DNA of 64,000 bases from a bacterium SCSIO 12827 (GCA_024397995.1 CP073746.1:310001-374000), one strand, 5' to 3'. Shown: positions 42,157 to 51,584, counted from the stretch's first letter. A program made the numbers and translations. The notes: generated from the sequence alone by a model not told the origin.

Positions 42157-44025
42157 ATGCTCGACCAACCCATCGCCTCCAGACCGTCAGAAACCGATGC
42201 GGCCCAGGGCCCCGCCGTCGTCCGCTTCGCCGGCGATTCCGGTGATGGCATTCAGACATTGGGGTCCGAGTTCACCAAGTCCTCGGCCCTTTCCGGCCAC
42301 GGTTTCATGACCTTCCCGGACTTTCCGGCGGAAATTCGCGCCCCCGCCGGCACCACCTTCGGCGTGTCGGCCTTCCAGATTCAGATCGGCGGCGACCGGG
42401 TGAAAACCCATGGCGATGCGGTCGACGTGCTGGTCGCCCTCAACCCGGCGGCGCTGAAGACCAATCTTGCGGCGCTGCGCCCGGGCGGGCTTTTGATCGC
42501 CGATCGGGACGCCTTCGCCAAGCGAGGGTTGGAGAAGGCCGGCTATGCCGCCAATCCGCTGGAGGACGGCAGCCTGGACGGCTTTCGCCTGGAAGCCATC
42601 GAGATTTCCCGACTGACCCGCGAAGCCGCCCTGCCGGAAGGCGTCACCAAGAAAGAGGCCGAGACGGCGCGCAACTTTTGGGCCTTGGGTCTGGTCTATT
42701 GGATGTTTTCCCAGGACCGCGCCCCCACGGCGGCTTGGCTGAAATCGAAATTCGCCAAGCGGCCGGAGATCGCCGCCGCCAACATGGCGGCCATGGACGC
42801 GGGCCATACCTATGGCGACGTGACCGACATGGCGCCGCCGCCCCGCCTGCGCGTGGTGACGCCGTCCAGCCCGCGCCCCGGTACCTATCGCACGCTGACC
42901 GGCATCGACGGCATGGTGCTGGGTCTGGCCGCCGCCTCGGCCCTGTCCGGTCTACGCCTGCATTATTGCTCCTACCCCATCACTCCGGCCTCGGCGATCC
43001 TGCACGGGTTGGCCAAGCTGGGCGGCGACGGCGTCGCGACCTTTCAGGCGGAAGACGAAATCGCCGCGGCCACTGCGGCCATCGGTGCCTCCTTCGCGGG
43101 GGGGCTCGGCGTCACCGGGACCTCCGGCCCCGGCATGGCGCTGAAGGCCGAGGCCCTGGGTCTCGCCACGGCGGCGGAACTGCCGCTGATCGTCATCGAC
43201 GTGCAGCGCGCGGGGCCGTCCACGGGCATGCCGACCAAGGTCGAGCAGGCGGATCTGAACCTGGCCCTGCACGGCCGTCACGGTGAAGCGCCCTTGCCGG
43301 TGTTCGCCGCCTCCGGCCCTGGGGATTCGTTCGAGACGGTGATCGAGGCAGCGCGCACGGCCGTGACCTATATGACGCCGGTGATCGTGCTGTCCGACGC
43401 CTATACGGCCAACGCGGCGGAGCCCTGGCGCCTGCCGGACGTCGACGCCTTGGCGGATATCGCCGTTGATCGTGACATCGACCCGGAGGGGTTCCATCCA
43501 TTCCGCCGCGACGCGGAGACCCTGTCCCGGTCCTGGGCCGTGCCGGGCATGACCGGGCTGGCGCATCGGTTGGGCGGGATCGAACGGTCTTCAGGCTCGG
43601 GTCATATCTCCTACGACCCTGATAATCATCAGGAAATGACCGACCTGCGGGCCGCCAAGTTGACCCGCATTCAGGCGGCCCTGCCGCCGGCGAAGGTTAC
43701 CGCCGGCGCGGATGCGGGCCGGGTGCTGGCCCTTGGCTGGGGCTCGACACAGGGGGCGCTGAAGACGGCGGTCGAGGATCTGGCCGCCGAGGGTCATGCC
43801 GTCGGCCATCTGCATCTACGCCACCTGTCACCGTTGCCCCGGGGCCTTGCCGAGATTTTCGCACTCTACGATCGTGTCGTGGTGGCGGAACTTAATTCCG
43901 GCCAACTGCGCGCCCACCTGCAGGGCCTGTTCCCCCATGTTTCCTTCCGCGGCCTGAACAAGATCACCGGCCAGCCCTTTACCGTGGCCGAGATCGACGC
44001 CGCCCTTAGAGAGGACCTGTCATGA
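42157..44025 (+). CDS. korA: 2-oxoacid:acceptor oxidoreductase subunit alpha (fused gamma-alpha)
   Basis: 622 aa. The N-terminal gamma domain begins VVRFAGDSGDGIQTLGSEFTK, and the alpha domain has HYCSYPITPASAILHGLAKLG, TFQAEDEIAAATAAIGASFAGG and TSGPGMALKAEALGLA. This gamma-alpha fusion is typical of two-subunit 2-oxoglutarate:ferredoxin oxidoreductases. With KorB it oxidatively decarboxylates a 2-oxoacid, probably 2-oxoglutarate, to the acyl-CoA and reduces ferredoxin. It overlaps korB by 4 bases. Confidence 0.93.
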   Translation: MLDQPIASRPSETDAAQGPAVVRFAGDSGDGIQTLGSEFTKSSALSGHGFMTFPDFPAEIRAPAGTTFGVSAFQIQIGGDRVKTHGDAVDVLVALNPAALKTNLAALRPGGLLIADRDAFAKRGLEKAGYAANPLEDGSLDGFRLEAIEISRLTREAALPEGVTKKEAETARNFWALGLVYWMFSQDRAPTAAWLKSKFAKRPEIAAANMAAMDAGHTYGDVTDMAPPPRLRVVTPSSPRPGTYRTLTGIDGMVLGLAAASALSGLRLHYCSYPITPASAILHGLAKLGGDGVATFQAEDEIAAATAAIGASFAGGLGVTGTSGPGMALKAEALGLATAAELPLIVIDVQRAGPSTGMPTKVEQADLNLALHGRHGEAPLPVFAASGPGDSFETVIEAARTAVTYMTPVIVLSDAYTANAAEPWRLPDVDALADIAVDRDIDPEGFHPFRRDAETLSRSWAVPGMTGLAHRLGGIERSSGSGHISYDPDNHQEMTDLRAAKLTRIQAALPPAKVTAGADAGRVLALGWGSTQGALKTAVEDLAAEGHAVGHLHLRHLSPLPRGLAEIFALYDRVVVAELNSGQLRAHLQGLFPHVSFRGLNKITGQPFTVAEIDAALREDLS

Positions 44026-45077
44026 ATGTCATCAACCCAGACCTCGCCGCCCCTGATACGGACGCGGCCACCGAACTGACCGCCCGCGATTTCACCACCG
44101 ACCAGGAAGTGCGCTGGTGCCCCGGCTGTGGAGATTATGCGATCCTCAAGGCCGTGCGCGGGGTGCTGGCCGAGGCCGGGCGCCGTCCCGACGACGTGGT
44201 CTTCATTTCCGGCATCGGCTGCGCCGCGCGCTTTCCCTACTATTTGGCCAGCTACGGCTTCCATACCATCCACGGCCGCGCCCCCGCCGTGGCGACCGGC
44301 GTCAAGATGGCCAATCCGGACCTCGACGTCTGGGTCGTCGGTGGCGACGGGGATTTCTTGTCGATCGGGGGAAATCATCTGATGCACGCACTCCGGCGCA
44401 ACGTCGACCTCAACCTGATCATGCCCAACAATGCGGTCTACGGCCTGACTAAGGGGCAGTATTCCCCGGCCTCGGCCACGGGCATGCGCTCACCCTCGTC
44501 GCCCGCTGGCTCGGTCGAGGCCCCGGTCAACGCGGCCCTGTTGGCCTTGGGGGCGGGGGCGCGGTTCATTGCGCGTTCCGCCGATACCTTGCAGGACCAC
44601 CTGCCGGGGGTGCTGAAAGCGGCGCAGGCCAACAAGGGAGCATCCTTCGTAGAAATTCTACAGAACTGCGTGGTGTTCAACGACGGCGCCTTCGAAGCCG
44701 TGCGCGACAAGGGCCTGACCGCCGACCGTACCCTGCGGCTTGAACACGGCCAGCCCATGATCTTCGGTAAGGACCGGGACAAGGGCATCGCCGTTGATTG
44801 GCAGACGGGCACGGCCCGCGTGGTGCCGGTGGGGGATGGCGGGCCGGTCTATGACGTTACCGACCATGATCAGACCAACCTGGCCCTGGCGACCATCCTG
44901 GCGCGCATGGACGCGCCGGACCTGCCGCTTGCCCTTGGTGTGCTCTACCACGCCCCGGCAGACGATTTCACGGTCCAGCGCGGCGATGCCCCGGGGCGGG
45001 TGATCGGCCGTGCGGACCTTACCGGCCTGTTGGCGGCGGGCAAGACCTGGACGGTCGGTGACGCCGACGTGGCTTAG
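44022..45077 (+). CDS. korB: 2-oxoacid:ferredoxin oxidoreductase subunit beta
   Basis: 351 aa. The N-terminal cluster region reads EVRWCPGCGDYAILKA. The thiamine diphosphate/Mg motif GGDGDFLSIGGNHLMHALRRN is followed by MPNNAVYGLTKGQYSPAS, all diagnostic of KorB-type subunits. The ATG overlaps the korA stop (ATGA), so translation is coupled. It supplies reduced ferredoxin; the small 2x[4Fe-4S] protein at 39449 is a possible acceptor nearby, though that link is only inferred. Confidence 0.93.
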   Translation: MNVINPDLAAPDTDAATELTARDFTTDQEVRWCPGCGDYAILKAVRGVLAEAGRRPDDVVFISGIGCAARFPYYLASYGFHTIHGRAPAVATGVKMANPDLDVWVVGGDGDFLSIGGNHLMHALRRNVDLNLIMPNNAVYGLTKGQYSPASATGMRSPSSPAGSVEAPVNAALLALGAGARFIARSADTLQDHLPGVLKAAQANKGASFVEILQNCVVFNDGAFEAVRDKGLTADRTLRLEHGQPMIFGKDRDKGIAVDWQTGTARVVPVGDGGPVYDVTDHDQTNLALATILARMDAPDLPLALGVLYHAPADDFTVQRGDAPGRVIGRADLTGLLAAGKTWTVGDADVA

Positions 45078-45183
45078 GCGCGGCCGACAAGAATCGGGCG
45101 GTCTCCTCCGTCAGGCCGCGGAAGCCAAGGGCGGGCATGGACCCGTCCCGACGCCGGTTGCGGTTACCCGTATGGGTAGGCGG

Positions 45184-45771
45184 TCAGGACACGAACAGCG
45201 CCATCCCGGCCAGGGCGATGCTGGCGCCGCCGGCGCGCAGCGCCACCGGGGCGGCATGAGCCGCCGCGATCCGCAGGGTGGTGACAGACCCGATCCCGGC
45301 CATATGCAGGGCCGCCGTCGCGGCCATGAAGCCGATACCGTATTCCAGGCCGCTGGCCGTCACCGGCATTTCCATGCCGTGGGCATGGCCGTGGAACAGG
45401 GCCAGGGCGCCGACCAGCACCATGGCCAGGGCTGCGGGCAATTGGCGGCCGGCGGCGATGACCGCGCCCAGCACGACGACGGAGCCGACGATACCGATCT
45501 CGACGAAGGGCAGGGCCAGGGCGGCGACGCCCATCAGGCCGCCGACCGCCATCATGGCGACGAAGGCGGCGGGCACCAGCCACAGGGATCGTCCGCCCAT
45601 CTGGGCAGCCAGAATGCCGACGGCGACCATCGCCAGGACATGGTCCAGGCCCAGAACGGGATGGGCGAACCCGGCGGCGAAGCCGGACCCAGCCGCCACG
45701 CCCGTATGGGCCAGGGCGGGGGCGGCGGTCAGCATCAAGGCGGCGAGGGCGGCAAAGAAGGATCGAAACAC
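45184..45771 (-). CDS. HupE/UreJ family nickel permease
   Basis: 195 aa from GTG 45771, which has AGGGGAA 8 bases upstream; the frame continues to 45801. The signal peptide gives a mature start near HTGVAAGSGF. Conserved motifs are GFAHPVLGLDHVLAMVAVGILAAQ and ALFHGHAHGMEMP, with His and Asp residues that carry nickel or cobalt in this family. Six to seven membrane helices are predicted. It is divergent from nikR across a NikR palindrome, strongly supporting nickel uptake for a hydrogenase or urease encoded elsewhere. Confidence 0.92.
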   Translation of the reverse strand: MFRSFFAALAALMLTAAPALAHTGVAAGSGFAAGFAHPVLGLDHVLAMVAVGILAAQMGGRSLWLVPAAFVAMMAVGGLMGVAALALPFVEIGIVGSVVVLGAVIAAGRQLPAALAMVLVGALALFHGHAHGMEMPVTASGLEYGIGFMAATAALHMAGIGSVTTLRIAAAHAAPVALRAGGASIALAGMALFVS

Positions 45772-45804
45772 GTGTTTTCCCCTGTATGATTTAAGAAGCA
45801 AAAA

Positions 45805-45831
45805 GTATGATGAAACCTGAAAAGATCATAC
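45805..45831. promoter_or_regulatory. NikR operator
   Basis: GTATGAT (45805-45811) and ATCATAC (45825-45831) form a perfect 7-bp inverted repeat with a 13-base spacer. The E. coli nik operator is GTATGA-N16-TCATAC; here the spacer between the six-base arms is 15. A further GTATGAT half-site is at 45784-45790. It lies between hupE and nikR. Confidence 0.8.
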
Positions 45832-45868
45832 CCGAGACAGCATTCATTTCAACACCGAAAGGCCGGCC

Positions 45869-46273
45869 ATGGAGAGAATTACCGTCACGATCGACGATGA
45901 TTTGTTGGATAAGTTCGACAGCCTGATTGAAAAAAAGGGCTATGCGAACCGCTCCGAAGGCGTGCGCGACGCGGTGCGCCAACTTTTGGCCGAGGAACAG
46001 ACCACCGCCAACGACACGGCCAAATGCGTCGGCTGCGTGGTCTATGTCTACAATCACAAGGAACGCAGCCTGTCGTCGCGCCTGATCGAGACTCAGCACC
46101 ACCACCACGACGTGCCGCAGGCGACCCTGCATCTGCATATCGACGCGGAAAATTGCCTGGAGGCCACGGTGCTGACCGGCTCGATCAAACAGGTCCGTCA
46201 CTTGGCGGATCAGATCACGTCCCAGCGCGGCGTGCGCCACGGCCGCCTGCACCTGATTCCCGTTGACGACTGA
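45869..46273 (+). CDS. nikR: Nickel-responsive regulator NikR
   Basis: 134 aa. The N-terminal ribbon-helix-helix domain is MERITVTIDDDLLDKFDSLIE and RSEGVRDAVRQLL. The C-terminal ACT-like nickel domain carries the His/Cys ligands in TQHHHHDVPQATLHLHIDAENC. It binds Ni(II) in the cytoplasm and represses nickel uptake genes, here hupE and probably itself. The palindrome in the shared promoter region fits. Confidence 0.96.
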   Translation: MERITVTIDDDLLDKFDSLIEKKGYANRSEGVRDAVRQLLAEEQTTANDTAKCVGCVVYVYNHKERSLSSRLIETQHHHHDVPQATLHLHIDAENCLEATVLTGSIKQVRHLADQITSQRGVRHGRLHLIPVDD

Positions 46274-46292
46274 CCCCCCGAGGGCGTTGCGT

Positions 46293-47012
46293 CTATTGCG
46301 CGCCGCCGACGGTCAGCCCGCCGCAAACGAACAGGGTTTGTCCGGTGACGAAGCCGCTTTCCTTTTTCAAAAAGAACATCACGGCGTTGGCGATGTCTTC
46401 CGGCTCACCCAGGCGCTTGACCGGCACGCCGTCGATGATTTTCTGGGTTCTGGGAGTGCCCGGCGGGTTGACCTCCTTGAACAGGGGCGTGGCGATGGGG
46501 CCGGGGGCGATGGTGTTGACGGTGATGCCGTCGGCCGCCAATTCCAGGGCCCAGACCTTGGCCATGGCGGCGATGCCGCCCTTGGTCGCGGCATAGGTCG
46601 TGCGCAGTTCCTTGCCCAGGATGACGCGGCTGGACATGTTGACGATGCGGCCCCAGCCGACGCGTTTCATGGCCTCGGCGGCGTATTTCGCGCAAAGGGC
46701 GGGGGCGACCATGTTGAGGGGAACCACCTTGGCGAAATCCTCGGCCTCGGTCTCGGCCAGGGTTTTGGCAAGCGACATGCCGGCGTTGTTGACCAGGCCG
46801 ACGATGTCGAAGGTCTGGGCGATGTCGGCGAACACGTCACGGATTCTGTCGTGGTCATAAAGGTCGAGTTCGATGAAGGTCTCACCCGGAATGAGTTCGG
46901 CCGGATTGCGGTCCAGATTGACGACCTTGGTGCCGGTCGCGGCCACGGCTTCGACGCAGGCGCGCCCGATGCCGCTGCTGCCGCCGGTCACGACAACGCA
47001 TTGTTCCCCCAT
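46293..47012 (-). CDS. SDR-family oxidoreductase
   Basis: 239 aa. The cofactor motif is VVTGGSSGIGRA, with VNNAGMS in the middle and the catalytic Ser (MSSRVILG) and YAATKGG (Tyr, Lys). The Asp after the second strand (VVNLDRNP) suggests NAD preference. The ATG at 47012 has GGGAG upstream. It is divergent from an AraC regulator, which may control it. Substrate not identifiable; the closest general relatives are FabG-like and 2,3-dihydroxy-dehydrogenase SDRs. Confidence 0.85.
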   Translation of the reverse strand: MGEQCVVVTGGSSGIGRACVEAVAATGTKVVNLDRNPAELIPGETFIELDLYDHDRIRDVFADIAQTFDIVGLVNNAGMSLAKTLAETEAEDFAKVVPLNMVAPALCAKYAAEAMKRVGWGRIVNMSSRVILGKELRTTYAATKGGIAAMAKVWALELAADGITVNTIAPGPIATPLFKEVNPPGTPRTQKIIDGVPVKRLGEPEDIANAVMFFLKKESGFVTGQTLFVCGGLTVGGAQ

Positions 47013-47215
47013 TGGATGGATCTCCCTGAATAGGCGTGGTTGAAGGCAAGCATCCGTTTAGCGGATTTGCGCCATTCTGAACAGGTTTCCGGCGGTTGGG
47101 GGCGGGGCAACGGCTGGGACTTAAATTGAAAAATGGAACGGCAGTGTGATGGTGGTCGCAGTCGACGGGCCAGCTATAATATACAGGTGTCCATCGGAAG
47201 GATCGGCGCCCTCTC

Positions 47216-48196
47216 ATGACGTATTTGGAGAACTATGAAGTTCTGTCGTCCAAGGACCTGCATGAAATGCGGGATATTCTGACGCGGCTGACCAGCACGG
47301 ATGAAGTCGACGTCATCGGGCGGGGGCGTGAAATCGACGCGTCCCTGCGCTGTGTCGACCTTGGCGGTCAGAGCCTCCTGCACATCACCTATGGTAACGT
47401 GCCGACCCGGGTCCAGACGCAGGCGAACGACGATGATTCGCTATTTCTATTTATCCTGACGGGCGGAATTGCCGATGTTCAGCATCAGGGACAGACGTTC
47501 GGTATTTCGCCGAAAACCGGCCTGATGCGGGACAAGCGCACTCCCCTGACCGCGCGCCAGGACGCTTTTGAAAGCTTCGTGATTCCGCTGTCGGTTGATG
47601 GCCTGAAACAGCATGCGCGCAGGCTTCTTGGCGAGGAAGCCCGCCTGGCGGATATCCAATTCGATGCCGAACTGGACCTGACCACGCCGGGCGGACAGCA
47701 CCTGCGAAATACGGTGACCTATATCGCCGAGGCCTTGGATGGCCCCCTGTACGGGAATGGCAATCCGATCATCTTGGCAGGCCTCAAGGACCTGTTGCTG
47801 ACCAGTGTGCTGTCGCTGCTGCCCAATTCCGCCACAGAGGCCTTGCAGGGCCGCCCGAAGGCCGTTGCCGTCCCCTATTACGTCAAACGGGCCCGCGATT
47901 ATATCCACGCCCATGCGGATACGGCGATTACGCTGGAAACCCTGGCTCATCACGCGGGTTGCGGCTACCGCACGTTGCAGATCGCCTTCAATGACGCCTT
48001 CGGCATGTCGCCGATCGCCTATGTCAAATCCGTGCGGCTGACCTTGGCTCACGACGACCTATGCCGGGCCGGCAACGGCGTTTCCGTCCGCGACGTCGCC
48101 GCAAGGTGGGGGTTCACTCACATGGGCTGGTTTTCCAAATGCTATGTCGAGCAATACGGCGTCCTGCCGTCGCAGACCTTGCGGTCGCGCGCTTGA
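47216..48196 (+). CDS. AraC-family transcriptional regulator
   Basis: 326 aa. The C-terminal double HTH is typical: ARDYIHAHADTAITLETLAHHAGCGYRTLQIAFNDAFGMSPIAY, then VRDVAARWGFTHMGWFSKCYVEQYGVLPSQTLR. The N-terminal 200 residues look like the AraC-binding-like/ToxR-activator group (HITYGNVPTRVQTQ). It is divergent from the SDR gene across 203 bases and may activate it. Confidence 0.9.
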   Translation: MTYLENYEVLSSKDLHEMRDILTRLTSTDEVDVIGRGREIDASLRCVDLGGQSLLHITYGNVPTRVQTQANDDDSLFLFILTGGIADVQHQGQTFGISPKTGLMRDKRTPLTARQDAFESFVIPLSVDGLKQHARRLLGEEARLADIQFDAELDLTTPGGQHLRNTVTYIAEALDGPLYGNGNPIILAGLKDLLLTSVLSLLPNSATEALQGRPKAVAVPYYVKRARDYIHAHADTAITLETLAHHAGCGYRTLQIAFNDAFGMSPIAYVKSVRLTLAHDDLCRAGNGVSVRDVAARWGFTHMGWFSKCYVEQYGVLPSQTLRSRA

Positions 48197-48361
48197 TGAA
48201 TGCTTTGATTGCGCAATCACTGTCTCCGGCGCGCAGCTTAATTTTCAGGCTGGCTTAATACCAAAAAATAAGCATGAATTCGGTTCGCCGAAGTGATTAA
48301 AAACAAAATACATCGAAATTTATGACTTCGGCGGACCTGACGCCGCGAGGAGGATTTATCT

Positions 48362-50701
48362 ATGGCATCGCTTGTCGCAAAGTTTCTGCCGAAGTACTTG
48401 GGTATTCTGTTCCTCGGCCTATTGATCTTGGGGGGCAACAGTGAGGACGTGCAGGCGAATTCGAGCTGGAAACAGTTGCGGGGCCATTCCGCCTGCGGCG
48501 GCGTCGATCAGCGGGGCAACCTGCAGGAACCCTGCGGATTCGACAGGGCCAAGTTTGAATCGAAGGCGGTCGGCAAATGCCCCAAGGGGTCGTTCTTCGA
48601 CATCGGCACCTGGGCCTGTTTTTCATGCCCCAAGGGCTTCAACCGCAACGCCCGACCGGTGACCAGCCCGAAGGCCTGCGACAAGCCGATCAAGGGCAGC
48701 GCGACGAAAGCCGTGTACCTGGGCAAGGTCTCCTGCCCGTCCGGCGCGTTCCTTGATCCGCGCAATGGCGGCGAATGCTGGAAATGTCCCTCGGGCTATG
48801 GCCGCACGGCAGCTGCGGTCAATCAATGGAACGCCTGCGGAATGATCGGTAAGAAGGCCGTCAGCGCCGAATTCAAGGGCAAGGCCTGCAACGCGGAAGG
48901 CGCCTTCCGCGACCCGCGCAACGGTGGTGAATGCTGGAAATGCCCGGAAGACCATCTTCGCACGGCGGCCGCCGTGACGGCGGGCAACGCCTGCCATACC
49001 AATCTGGATTTCGAGCCGGCGACGAAGACGGCGGCCCTGACCTGCCCGGCCGGCCAGCATTTCGATTTCATCGACGGCGGCACCTGCTGGTCCTGCCCGC
49101 AGGACACGACGCGCTCGACCAGCGGCGTCAAGAGCGACAAGGCCTGCCGCATCAAGAAGATGCGCTGGGTGGTGCCGGTACGCGGCAAATACGGCCTGTT
49201 CGGCCTGGGCAATGGCGCCGACGACATCCTGGCCAAGCTGATCGCCGAGCGCACGCGGATCGACGCGGCCGCCAAGGCCGCCGCGAAAGCTTCCGGCGAG
49301 CCGGAGGCGCAGGCCATCGCTAATACCTGGAAGCAGATCGACAGCAAGCCGTGGGAAAGCCCGATCCTGTCGGCTCTGCTGGGGCAGATCGTCATGGAGG
49401 CGGCCGTCAAACCGGTCGCCCAGCGGACGGCATCCGAAAAGAGCCTGCTGGACATCGTCGCCAAGCTGATCCAGTGGAACCGGCAGTTCGTCGCCTATCA
49501 GTCCAAGCAGGCCTTCGATACCTATTTTGCGGCGGCGAACAAGGCCAACGAGATCGCCCTGTCGAAGATGGGGGCCGCGTCGATCTATGCCGGCGGCGTG
49601 ATCGCGCCGCCCGATTACAACGAGATCGTCGCCGGGGCCATTCAAGTGGGTGCCGCCGTCGCCGGCCCCGCGGGTGCCCTCCTGATCACGTTGTTTGCCA
49701 GTCCGGTGCATGCGGCGCTGCTGCCGCACAGAGCCCTGCAGGCGGCAAAAGCGGCGGGGGACGCCGCCAAGGTCGCGGCGATCAGCACCAGTTGGACGGG
49801 CGCCTCCGCCGCCATGGCTGCCGCCGCACCGATGCTGATCGCCGCGGGCGCGGCGGTCGTCGTGACCATGGAAATGGACAAGCTGATGAAGACGGAGGAA
49901 ATGGAGGGCAAGATCCGCCAGGCGATCACCATCGCCAATCGTCCCGTCGATATCGGCTTGTTGCTGCAGATGAAGGAAGGGCCGGACGAATTCCTGTTCC
50001 ACTGGGCGGCAACGATCGGCGGCGACGCGCAGCCCAGCACCAACTTCAAGACCAAACTGGCCGCCTACAAGTCGGGCAAGACCCCGGGTGATCTGTCGTC
50101 CATCGACCCGTCGAAGATCACGATCACCTCAACGACCGTCCCCGGCCAACCCAACCCCAACACGACCACCATCGATCCGAGTTCGATCAAGATCGAACCC
50201 ATCCAGTCGACCACGGTGGTTGTGGGCAATACGAACGCGGCGCCAGCGCCGACGGCGGAAAAGGCCCTGATCGCCGCGATCAAAAGGCAGAAGACCCAGC
50301 CGCCGGGCACCCTGCGGTTCGAGTTGACCAATGCGCCGGGTCTGTGTCTGAGCAAAAGCGAGGGGCCGACGGAAGCCATGGCCCTGGCCGACTGTAATCA
50401 GCAGGACACCCTGTGGATCAGGCCGAACGAGAAGCCGAACGCCCTGGTTTTCGACAGCAAATATTGCGTCGGGGTCGGTGACGCCAAGCTCCAGGACCGC
50501 ACGAAGGTGCTGATTTCCAAGTGCCAGAATTCCCCCAACATGCAGTGGGAACTGCAGGCGGACGGCCATGTGAAAATGGTGAAATTCGATTTCTGCATGA
50601 CCGTGATCGACAAGGCGGTCAAGGGGGCGGAGGTTCTCCTGCAGAAGTGCAGCGGTAACCGCCCCCGGCAGATCTGGCGGCCCTGGACGGCGGCGCAGTA
50701 G
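48362..50701 (+). CDS. Secreted Cys-repeat / helical / ricin-type lectin protein
   Basis: 779 aa with a signal peptide (FLPKYLGILFLGLLILGG, cleavage near QANS). Residues 73-262 hold four repeats, each with four Cys at near-constant spacing (about 14, 3 and 17): C73/86/89/106, C125/139/142/159, C176/191/194/211 and C228/242/245/262; repeats 2 and 3 share the DPRNGGECWKCP core. Residues about 285-410 are amphipathic, and about 415-520 are Ala/Gly-rich and hydrophobic. Residues about 645-775 form a ricin-B-type beta-trefoil with Cys pairs and QxW motifs (MQWEL, QIWRPW). AGGAGG precedes the ATG. No enzymatic motif is seen. It could be a lectin-targeted toxin-like or adhesive protein. Confidence 0.8.
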   Translation: MASLVAKFLPKYLGILFLGLLILGGNSEDVQANSSWKQLRGHSACGGVDQRGNLQEPCGFDRAKFESKAVGKCPKGSFFDIGTWACFSCPKGFNRNARPVTSPKACDKPIKGSATKAVYLGKVSCPSGAFLDPRNGGECWKCPSGYGRTAAAVNQWNACGMIGKKAVSAEFKGKACNAEGAFRDPRNGGECWKCPEDHLRTAAAVTAGNACHTNLDFEPATKTAALTCPAGQHFDFIDGGTCWSCPQDTTRSTSGVKSDKACRIKKMRWVVPVRGKYGLFGLGNGADDILAKLIAERTRIDAAAKAAAKASGEPEAQAIANTWKQIDSKPWESPILSALLGQIVMEAAVKPVAQRTASEKSLLDIVAKLIQWNRQFVAYQSKQAFDTYFAAANKANEIALSKMGAASIYAGGVIAPPDYNEIVAGAIQVGAAVAGPAGALLITLFASPVHAALLPHRALQAAKAAGDAAKVAAISTSWTGASAAMAAAAPMLIAAGAAVVVTMEMDKLMKTEEMEGKIRQAITIANRPVDIGLLLQMKEGPDEFLFHWAATIGGDAQPSTNFKTKLAAYKSGKTPGDLSSIDPSKITITSTTVPGQPNPNTTTIDPSSIKIEPIQSTTVVVGNTNAAPAPTAEKALIAAIKRQKTQPPGTLRFELTNAPGLCLSKSEGPTEAMALADCNQQDTLWIRPNEKPNALVFDSKYCVGVGDAKLQDRTKVLISKCQNSPNMQWELQADGHVKMVKFDFCMTVIDKAVKGAEVLLQKCSGNRPRQIWRPWTAAQ

Positions 50702-50716
50702 CGCCGGATCCTTTCG

Positions 50717-51583
50717 TCAGACGGTCTTCGCTGCGGAAACCTGCCTGACAAGGCGGATCAGGCCGCGCATCAGGACGCCGTCCTCCGATGCCAGTTCGTC
50801 GACGATGGTGAAGTGATTCTGGCCGGGGACGACTTCCAGCGCGGCGGGAATGCCGTCGCCGCTGGCGGCGGCGGCATAGGCCGTGGATTGCCGCTGAAGT
50901 TCCGGCAGCTCGTCGCCGCCGACGAACAGCAGGTGCGGAATTTTCCGCCGAGGCAGATTGAACAGCGGGCTCAAGGTGGCGATCTCGTCTGCCGTCAGGG
51001 ACAGCGCGTCGTTGATGTAGCTGAGCGCGATCGGAGTCAGGTCGAAAATGCCGCTGATGGGCAGGACGCCGGCGACGTCCGGGTGACTGGCGGCAAGTGC
51101 CGTGAGATGCCCGCCGGCCGACCATCCGCCGACGGTGACGGCGGTGCGATCGAACCCCAGGTCATCGGCGGAACTCACCAGATAATCAATCGCCTGGCTG
51201 ATCTCCTGGACGATCTGACTGAGCCCCGCATCGGGCGCCAGGGTGTAGCCGACGGTCGCGACATTGATGCCGTTGGCGCAGGGGCCGTCGGCGACGAAGG
51301 CGAAGATTTCCTTGGTGTTGCGAAACCAATAACCGCCGTGAATGAAGATGAACAGCGGCGCCGAGGGTATGTTCGCCGGAAAATAATCGATGCGGTTGTT
51401 GGCTTCGGGCCCGTATCGAAGGTCAAGCCGGACCCCCTGCCGGGCGCGGGTTTCCTCGCTGCGGCGGCGCCATTTTTCCACGCGTTCGGCGCTGTCCGTG
51501 ACGGCGGCGGAGTTGTTGTAGGCGGCGTCGATCGCGGCCGGCTCCATGCCGCGATAGGTGTTTGCGGTCTGGTCGGTGGGCAT
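50717..51583 (-). CDS. Alpha/beta hydrolase, kynurenine-formamidase-like
   Basis: 288 aa from the ATG at 51583, one base after the ATPase stop (TGACATG); an ATG at 51595 inside the ATPase gene is the alternative. The oxyanion motif is FIHGGYWFRN, the nucleophile elbow is GGWSAGGH (GxSxG), and the catalytic Asp and His are in the C-terminal part (VPGQNHFTIVDEL). HGGYW and this layout resemble arylformamidases of the BD-FAE/esterase group. As the last gene of an NMT1-type importer operon, it probably hydrolyses an amide or ester bond in the imported compound. Confidence 0.85.
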   Translation of the reverse strand: MPTDQTANTYRGMEPAAIDAAYNNSAAVTDSAERVEKWRRRSEETRARQGVRLDLRYGPEANNRIDYFPANIPSAPLFIFIHGGYWFRNTKEIFAFVADGPCANGINVATVGYTLAPDAGLSQIVQEISQAIDYLVSSADDLGFDRTAVTVGGWSAGGHLTALAASHPDVAGVLPISGIFDLTPIALSYINDALSLTADEIATLSPLFNLPRRKIPHLLFVGGDELPELQRQSTAYAAAASGDGIPAALEVVPGQNHFTIVDELASEDGVLMRGLIRLVRQVSAAKTV

Positions 51584-51584
51584 G

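Noticed and set aside
45079-45120. CGCGGCC/GGCCGCG inverted repeat after korB
   Set aside because: Loop of about 30 bases and no T tract; common by chance in GC-rich DNA.
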